A stretch of 20,162 nucleotides of DNA, from the NCBI GenBank assembly GCA_029821455.1, contig JALGTI010000049.1, positions 1-20,162 of the forward strand. Direction: 5' to 3'. Under the pieces are notes generated by a model. That model ran no database searches. It was not told the origin of the DNA and saw only the letters and a list, made by a program, of their open reading frames with translations. Numbering within the stretch: position 1 is the first letter of the stretch; every line of letters begins with the position of its first letter. This stretch comes from Candidatus Zipacnadia bacterium (lineage in GTDB: Bacteria; Armatimonadota; Zipacnadia; Zipacnadales; Zipacnadaceae). This document shows, piece by piece, positions 16,233 to 20,162 of this stretch. The position numbers and the translations under genes were made by a program.

Positions 16233-16694
16233 ATGTTCACCCATAAACTCGCATCCGGGCGAGCCGGTGAGATTATGCTTGACTTCTCACTGGGTGCGCT
16301 ATACCTCGAGGGGAGCCAACAGATGGCAGGGGTGGCCCGCGCCGAGCAGACAACGCACATTCAGCCTGAGCACATCGCACTGAATGCAGGTGGAATAGGC
16401 CACATTGAACTGACAGCGCCTCCAGGTGCCCAAATCGTACTCGAACCTCAGCCCGGGCTGCCAATATCGGTGCAAATCATGCAGCAGAGCGGGGAAACGT
16501 CCGTTTCTTTTATGGCTCCAGATAAAGCCCGCCGCGCCGCTGGCCAGCTCCGCCACCTGGAAGATCACTTGTGGTGCGTGGTGGACTACCTTGGCCCCAA
16601 TTCTGATGAGCTTAACCTGGATACTGCGCAACGACCAGTGTCGTATACTCTCGGGGCAGCAGCAACCACCGCAGGAAATTGCAGGATTTACTAA
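16233..16694 (+). CDS. Uncertain hypothetical protein
   Basis: 153 aa from ATG 16233 to TAA 16692-16694; no strong ribosome site. Composition is plausible for a small beta-rich domain (HIELTAPPGAQIVLEPQPGL; SVQIMQQSGETSVSFM), and the frame extends upstream without a stop into the end of the beta-helix gene in a different frame. I recognise no family. It could be the C-terminal remnant of a secreted protein, or a chance open frame. Confidence 0.3.
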   Translation: MFTHKLASGRAGEIMLDFSLGALYLEGSQQMAGVARAEQTTHIQPEHIALNAGGIGHIELTAPPGAQIVLEPQPGLPISVQIMQQSGETSVSFMAPDKARRAAGQLRHLEDHLWCVVDYLGPNSDELNLDTAQRPVSYTLGAAATTAGNCRIY

Positions 16695-16889
16695 GGTCTG
16701 GACATCACCGCCTATGACGGCCGACCGAGGGCACCCCCAAACGGGCCACCCAACTCCTCTTTGCTCCGTGTAGTGAACAAGCCCAGCATGGGACCTGTCG
16801 AACAATCCTGTCGAGGCGGTTGTCTGTTTGGCAGGCGGGTTGCGCCGCGCCTGCAGGGCCCAACCGGAGGGGCACGGACGTACACGCTG
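16695..16889. other. Intergenic spacer with a hairpin
   Basis: An inverted repeat GCAGGCG (16831-16837) / CGCCTGC (16848-16854) lies about 35 bases beyond the stop of the minus-strand pectate-lyase-like gene. It could slow transcription of that gene, but there is no T-run, so a rho-independent terminator is not supported. Confidence 0.3.
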
Positions 16890-18131
16890 CTACAGATTGT
16901 CTCTGACGACCTTCGTCGCGCCGTCCGCGGACCGGTCTGCGATCGGCTCGGCCGCGCGGATGATGTTGTCCTTGACGATCAGCGCGTCAGCGCCCTCGTC
17001 TATCGATATACCTGCGTCGCGCGCGCGGATATGGTTCCCCGTCAACCACACGCGGTGGGCCCGCTCCCCCAGATGCACACCGGTGGAGGCCTCCACGATT
17101 TCGCACTGGCTGACCATCAGGTGGTTACGGGGATGGTCCTCGGTCGGGCTGTAGTCAATCCCCAGAGCCTGGCTGCCGTCACAGCGGATCTGTGTGTTAC
17201 TCACGGTTGAGTGGTAATACAGGTGCGGCATCCGCATCGCGATCCCCGCGCCCAGGGGGTTGGACACGTAGATCTGCGTGTCGGAGAGCACCAGGCCGCA
17301 CGTACCCTCGATGAGGAAGCCGTATTCCACGGCCTCCGTCCAGCACTGCGTGACGTGGTGTCCCAGGCTATGGACGGTGACGTCGTTGCCATCGGTGAGG
17401 CGCTGGTGAAAGAAGGTCTTCCCGCCGATCATGAAGCAGCGCGACATGATGATACCGTCCGTCCTACCGAACTCGAATCCCACACGCTCCCGGCGGAAGA
17501 AGCTCCCCCCGGGGGAATAGGATGGGACGAACCAGTGCACGTCCTCGATGCGGGCAAGGTCCCTGGTGCCGTCCAGACGGATGCCAATCTTGTGGGTGAA
17601 GCCGGTGATGTCGCGGAACAGTGATTGCCCGACGTTGGCCCCCTCCGGAGGCGTGGAGATGCCGATCCAGGCGCTGTCGAATACCACCTGCTCGACACTC
17701 GGGTTGATGCCCACCAGAAGGATAGTGGGCGGGTACTCGTCCGGGTCGTCTCCCTTGCGGTTGTTTGGGTAGGAGAAACAGAGCGCCCGGCAGTTGGAGA
17801 AGTTGTTGAGACGCACCGCAGAGAAGCCCGGCTGTTCGACGATAATCCGCGTGCTCCAGTCCTCCCAACGCGGCATAGCGCCCGAGAGGGTCACAGAGTC
17901 CGGCACGTTCAACGTGTCCGTGATCCGGTACTGGCCGGGTCGCAAAACAACTCCCAGCGGCCCCTCGCCTGCGCGGTCCAGAGCGGACTGGATCGCCACG
18001 GTGTCGTCAGCCTTGCCGTCGCCGACGGCACCCAAGTCCGCTGCGTCAACCAGCGGCACAGACTCGCCGACGGATACTGCAAGTAGCATCATTGCCACCG
18101 TCACGACACTCAGCAAGCAGCGCATCGTCAT
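16890..18131 (-). CDS. Secreted pectate-lyase-superfamily beta-helix protein
   Basis: 413 aa from ATG 18131, preceded by GAAAGG about 6 bases upstream; the alternative ATG 18125 is less well spaced. Residues 1-22 (MTMRCLLSVVTVAMMLLAVS) are a Sec signal peptide. VDAADLGAVGDGKADDTVAI (about residues 28-47) is the hallmark N-terminus of Pectate_lyase_3/GH28-type right-handed beta-helix proteins. It is followed by GVVLRPGQYRITDTLNVPDS and long runs of short beta rungs (HRVWLTGNHIRARDAGISI; ADALIVKDNIIRA). These proteins cleave or bind uronate- or galacturonate-containing polymers outside the cell; the exact substrate is not evident. It probably works with the other secreted beta-helix and FG-GAP proteins. 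No partner gene is in its transcript. Confidence 0.88.
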   Translation of the reverse strand: MTMRCLLSVVTVAMMLLAVSVGESVPLVDAADLGAVGDGKADDTVAIQSALDRAGEGPLGVVLRPGQYRITDTLNVPDSVTLSGAMPRWEDWSTRIIVEQPGFSAVRLNNFSNCRALCFSYPNNRKGDDPDEYPPTILLVGINPSVEQVVFDSAWIGISTPPEGANVGQSLFRDITGFTHKIGIRLDGTRDLARIEDVHWFVPSYSPGGSFFRRERVGFEFGRTDGIIMSRCFMIGGKTFFHQRLTDGNDVTVHSLGHHVTQCWTEAVEYGFLIEGTCGLVLSDTQIYVSNPLGAGIAMRMPHLYYHSTVSNTQIRCDGSQALGIDYSPTEDHPRNHLMVSQCEIVEASTGVHLGERAHRVWLTGNHIRARDAGISIDEGADALIVKDNIIRAAEPIADRSADGATKVVRDNL

Positions 18132-18494
18132 CAGCCTTTCTCTGGGCGCGCGGACGCGACCCGCGTCAGTCACCTTTCGGACGCACGCCAATCTTGACCG
18201 CCCGACGGTAGCGGTACAGCTCCGCCCCGGTCTGTCCCCATAGTGATCAGCACCGCAAACGCAGAGCATCCCCAACGGCGCTATATCTCGGCTACTCAGA
18301 TCGAGCAGATTGGTTTTGGGACCCTACGCGATTGTCTCCATCAACTTCGCATGAGCGAACCGCGTTGGGCACCCCACCAGTACCCGCTCCCCGCTCCGCA
18401 TTTTCTCCAAGATCCTGTTGGTCCCCTGCATCTGCGCACTTGCCTTTGTGGCTGCCGCTCTGAGTTCTGGGAGGTGACTACCAGCCAGGCATCC
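18132..18494. other. Gene-free stretch upstream of pectate-lyase-like gene
   Basis: This must contain the minus-strand promoter of the pectate-lyase-like gene. Open frames on both strands are arginine- and cysteine-rich shadows. I see no RNA gene, repeat or recognisable protein remnant. Confidence 0.4.
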
Positions 18495-18715
18495 CTACGC
18501 GGTCCAGCCGCCGTCTACTACCAGGTTGTGCCCCGTGATGTAGCTGCCGGCGTCCAAGGCCAGGAGTGTCAAGGCGGCCTTGACTTCCCACGGTTGCCCC
18601 ATTCTTCCCATCGGCGACTTAGCTTTGAACCGCCGCACCATCTCGGGGATGTCACGTTGGACTTCTGAGGATGGAAACGGTCCCGGGCTAATCGCCTTGA
18701 CGCGGTATCTGCAAG
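18495..18715 (-). pseudogene. Short-chain dehydrogenase/reductase, C-terminal remnant
   Basis: The minus strand reads YRVKAISPGPFPSSEVQRD, then MVRRFKAKSPMGRMGQPWEV, and ends LLALDAGSYITGHNLVVDGG plus WTA-stop. 'VxAISPGPF ... P.GR.G.PxEV ... SYITGxxxxVDGG' is the standard C-terminus of NAD(P)-dependent SDR enzymes. The Rossmann GxxxGxG and catalytic YxxxK parts are absent upstream: beyond about 18715 the sequence switches to a metallophosphoesterase remnant on the other strand. It ends with the natural stop, so the gene lost its 5' two thirds by deletion. Confidence 0.85.
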
Positions 18716-18717
18716 GC

Positions 18718-19109
18718 TGCCACAACCTGACCGACCTTCCATTACATAATGTCTTCGGCGGCCATAATGGGAACTACGGGAAGATGATGCACAGCCGGCG
18801 GAGCTGATCACCAACTACATTAAGTACTGTGGCCCAGTCTGGTATAGTTGGGAGTATGGGTCCTGCCGCTTTGTGGTTAGTATCTCCGAGCGCGGCTATA
18901 TGCTGCCGGCCGAGCGCCAGCGCCACGACGCCTGGAAGGCGGCCGACATTGCGCTGATGGGTCCAGACAAATACCTGTGCACCCTTTCCCACTATCCTCC
19001 TGGCAACAGCGAAATGGCCGCCTGGCTAGGGCAACACGAATTCGGTTTCGCCCAGTAGGGCCACTGGCATCTGCACGGTATCTCCCAGTACCACACGAGC
19101 AATCCCAAT
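18718..19109 (+). pseudogene. Metallophosphoesterase (calcineurin-like) remnant
   Basis: The first piece reads HNLTDLPLHNVFGGHNGNYG (GNHD-like metal motif, here GGHN). One base appears lost near 18799-18800, and the next frame reads ELITNYIKYCGPVWYSWEYG, CRFVVSISERGY, then TLSHYPPGNSEMAAWLGQHE. An in-frame TAG at 19056-19058 is followed directly by GHWHLHGISQYH, the C-terminal metal-binding GHxH motif. Order and spacing fit a calcineurin-like phosphoesterase, probably of the exported type that dephosphorylates nucleotides or sugars. The N-terminal D-x-H motif is missing. Frameshift, amber codon and truncation make it a pseudogene. Confidence 0.72.
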
Positions 19110-19224
19110 CAACCACTACAGGGACGAAGTATTGAGGGTCTATTAGCTGTAGGCAGGGAACAAGACGTGCAAGCCAGTCCACAGCTGTCGCGGTGCGGGT
19201 AAGGTGAAACCGCACTGGATCTGA

Positions 19225-19530
19225 GCACATGCTTACGATCCGCTTCCCCCAGTGGCCCGTATGGCTCCCGACGAGCCGGCGATGGTCGCAAGCATCATTG
19301 TGCGTTTGCTCGACCAGGAAGACACTGACAATCCACTTGTGGTGGCTCACTCTATTGATGCTGCTCTGGCGATGCCAGCAGAGCATGCCGCCAAGATTGC
19401 AGCGGGAGCGCCAAAGTGGCTTGACCCCCGACACTCCACGGTCTTTACATTCAGACTGGGAGAGCTGATGAGCAAGCTCGCACAGCAAGGTCAGCCTGAC
19501 GCTGCACTGGCGCTTGCCAAGGAGTTAGGT
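19225..19530 (+). pseudogene. Helical-repeat protein fragment cut by an IS end
   Basis: The plus frame reads VARMAPDEPAMVASIIVRLL, DNPLVVAHSIDAALAMPAEH, AKWL-like turn, LGELMSKLAQQGQPDAALAL, AKEL. This is an alpha-helical repeat pattern like that in very large proteins with an ATPase or phage/defence-related context; I recall similar sequences but cannot name a family with certainty. A TGA at 19222-19224 precedes it, and coding similarity ends exactly where the IS tip TGGACCCCATTG begins at 19530. It is therefore an internal fragment with both ends lost. No start codon with a ribosome site was identified. Confidence 0.5.
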
Positions 19531-19744
19531 GGACCCCATTGTCAAGACAGGCAAAGGGCTGTTGTTAAGATGCATTGTGCTAGCCTCGGCAGGGCCGGAG
19601 AGGGCTGGTTGCTGTGCCCACCGCTGCCCCCCGAGGGGGGCAGACGCGCCCAGAGACCTCCCAGGGCGTGCAGTAGTCCAGGGCTTGATGCAGGCGCCGG
19701 TGATTGTAGAACTCAAAGTATCTGGACAACCCCTGGCGCACCGC
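19530..19744 (-). mobile_element. 3' end of a second IS3-family element (OrfB C-terminus)
   Basis: The minus strand encodes AVRQGLSRYFEFYNHRRLHQ ALDYCTPWEV, the hallmark end of IS3-family OrfB (integrase) just before its last residues. It is followed by a TAG at 19580-19582, and the element ends with tip TGGACCCCATTGTCAAGACA on the + strand at 19530. The tip differs from the TGACCTAGCCCCC tip at 6123 and the OrfB end type differs too, so this is a different IS3-group member. The 5' part including OrfA and the DDE core is missing: at about 19744 the frame runs straight into a radical SAM gene fragment. Not mobile. Confidence 0.8.
19624..19643. repeat. Perfect 9+9 bp GC palindrome
   Basis: CTGCCCCCC, two bases (GA), GGGGGGCAG: a perfect inverted repeat inside the last codons of the transposase fragment (it encodes part of RVCPPRGAA). 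Such a hairpin is strong but has no T-run. The residues it encodes are not typical of OrfB ends, so it may be an insertion. Confidence 0.6.
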
Positions 19745-20161
19745 GCGCTTGCCTGCACCACGCTTACCGAGCTCGAGCAATATCTCACGCAACTGTCCCT
19801 CTACAGCTTCCACTTCGCCGATTACGATGGCATCGGCGAATGCTGCCACCGGTTCAGGGTTAGCCGTAACCGCCGGCCCGCCCATCAGCACCAGTGGCGC
19901 GTCTTCGCTGCGCTGATCAGCCAGCGGCTCAATGCCGCCCAGCGAAAGCATCCGGGGGATATTCAGGTAATCAAGCTCATAGGAACACGTGATGGCGACG
20001 AAATCAAAGCCGCACAGGGGAGTGTCTGTATCGAGAGAGGTGAGGGCCTGTCTGGCGGCCTGCAGGCGGGTCAGTTCATCTGTGGGGGGAACGAACGCCC
20101 GCTCGCAGGCCAGTCCCTCACGGTTCAGCGCCTGCAGCAGGTCTGCTACTGAGGCCTGGCG
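19745..20161 (-). pseudogene. B12-binding radical SAM protein, N-terminal domain remnant
   Basis: The minus-strand frame is open from the window edge: DLLQALNREGLACERAFVPP, CGFDFVAITCSYELDYLNIP, RMLSLGGIEPLADQR, APLVLMGGPAVTANPEPVAA, FADAIVIGEVEAVEGQL. 'SYELDYLNIxRML...GGPAVTANPEP...DAxVIGExE' is the cobalamin-binding-like domain that precedes the radical SAM core in YgiQ/UPF0313-related enzymes. The CxxxCxxC core would follow but is replaced by the transposase fragment, so the catalytic domain is lost here. The true start is outside the window. The fusion is in frame with OrfB, making a single chimeric reading frame ending at 19580. Confidence 0.82.
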
Positions 20162-20162
20162 A

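Noticed and set aside
16831..16854. Rho-independent terminator for the pectate-lyase-like gene
   Set aside because: A stem exists, but there is no run of T after it on the relevant strand.
5845..19744. A composite transposon bounded by the two IS3 remnants
   Set aside because: The remnants come from different IS types by tip and OrfB end, and both lack most of the element, so they cannot define one mobile unit.
1..20162. CRISPR array, tRNA or rRNA genes
   Set aside because: No regularly spaced repeats or recognisable RNA-gene signatures were seen by eye; a tRNAscan/Infernal run was not possible.

Overview
The window is GC-rich bacterial DNA. It looks like a heterotroph from a polysaccharide-degrading, corrinoid/UroD-rich lineage such as Armatimonadota, Planctomycetota or Hydrogenedentota. 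That placement is inferred from the gene families present (DUF6785/6784 membrane protein, FG-GAP repeat protein, beta-helix carbohydrate proteins, UroD-like and DegT proteins, heparinase-like remnant, Gfo/Idh/MocA remnant). No rRNA, tRNA or CRISPR array was seen.

Left part (1-5191). A broken heparinase II/III-like gene and unassigned sequence (1 to about 1080) precede a 27-codon stub of what looks like an amidohydrolase (1230-1313). Next comes an intact, tightly packed + strand operon: NodB-type polysaccharide deacetylase (1328-2065), DegT-family PLP aminotransferase (2073-3320), isochorismatase-like cysteine hydrolase (3384-4172) and UroD-like protein (4169-5191). The four probably act in one small-molecule or sugar-derivative pathway whose substrate is not readable from sequence.

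Middle (5202-7117). Everything here is debris on the - strand. There is a Gfo/Idh/MocA oxidoreductase C-terminus fused to an internally deleted IS3-family element, which itself carries a short palindromic repeat inserted in frame. After it comes a DNA methyltransferase fragment that is truncated at both ends, interrupted by an amber codon, and terminated by a stop codon supplied by the IS tip.

Centre to right (7116-18131). Large intact genes: a secreted FG-GAP/VCBS protein with 14 Ca-loop motifs (-), a radical SAM/SPASM-like enzyme (+), a DUF6785/6784 polytopic membrane protein (-), a secreted right-handed beta-helix protein with a carbohydrate-binding-like domain (+), an uncertain small ORF (+), and a secreted pectate-lyase-superfamily protein (-). 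The secreted and membrane genes suggest extracellular polysaccharide recognition, cleavage and uptake.

Right end (18495-20161). A second graveyard: SDR C-terminus (-), metallophosphoesterase with a frameshift and an amber codon just before its GHWH motif (+), a helical-repeat protein fragment cut by an IS end (+), the 3' end of a different IS3-family element (-), and the B12-binding part of a radical SAM protein fused to that IS (-). The striking feature of the window is this mosaic of intact secretome genes and IS-linked gene remnants. I did not find a convincing complete new system. The best candidates for novelty are the four-gene operon with an altered hydrolase active site and the radical SAM gene with an unusual cluster motif.
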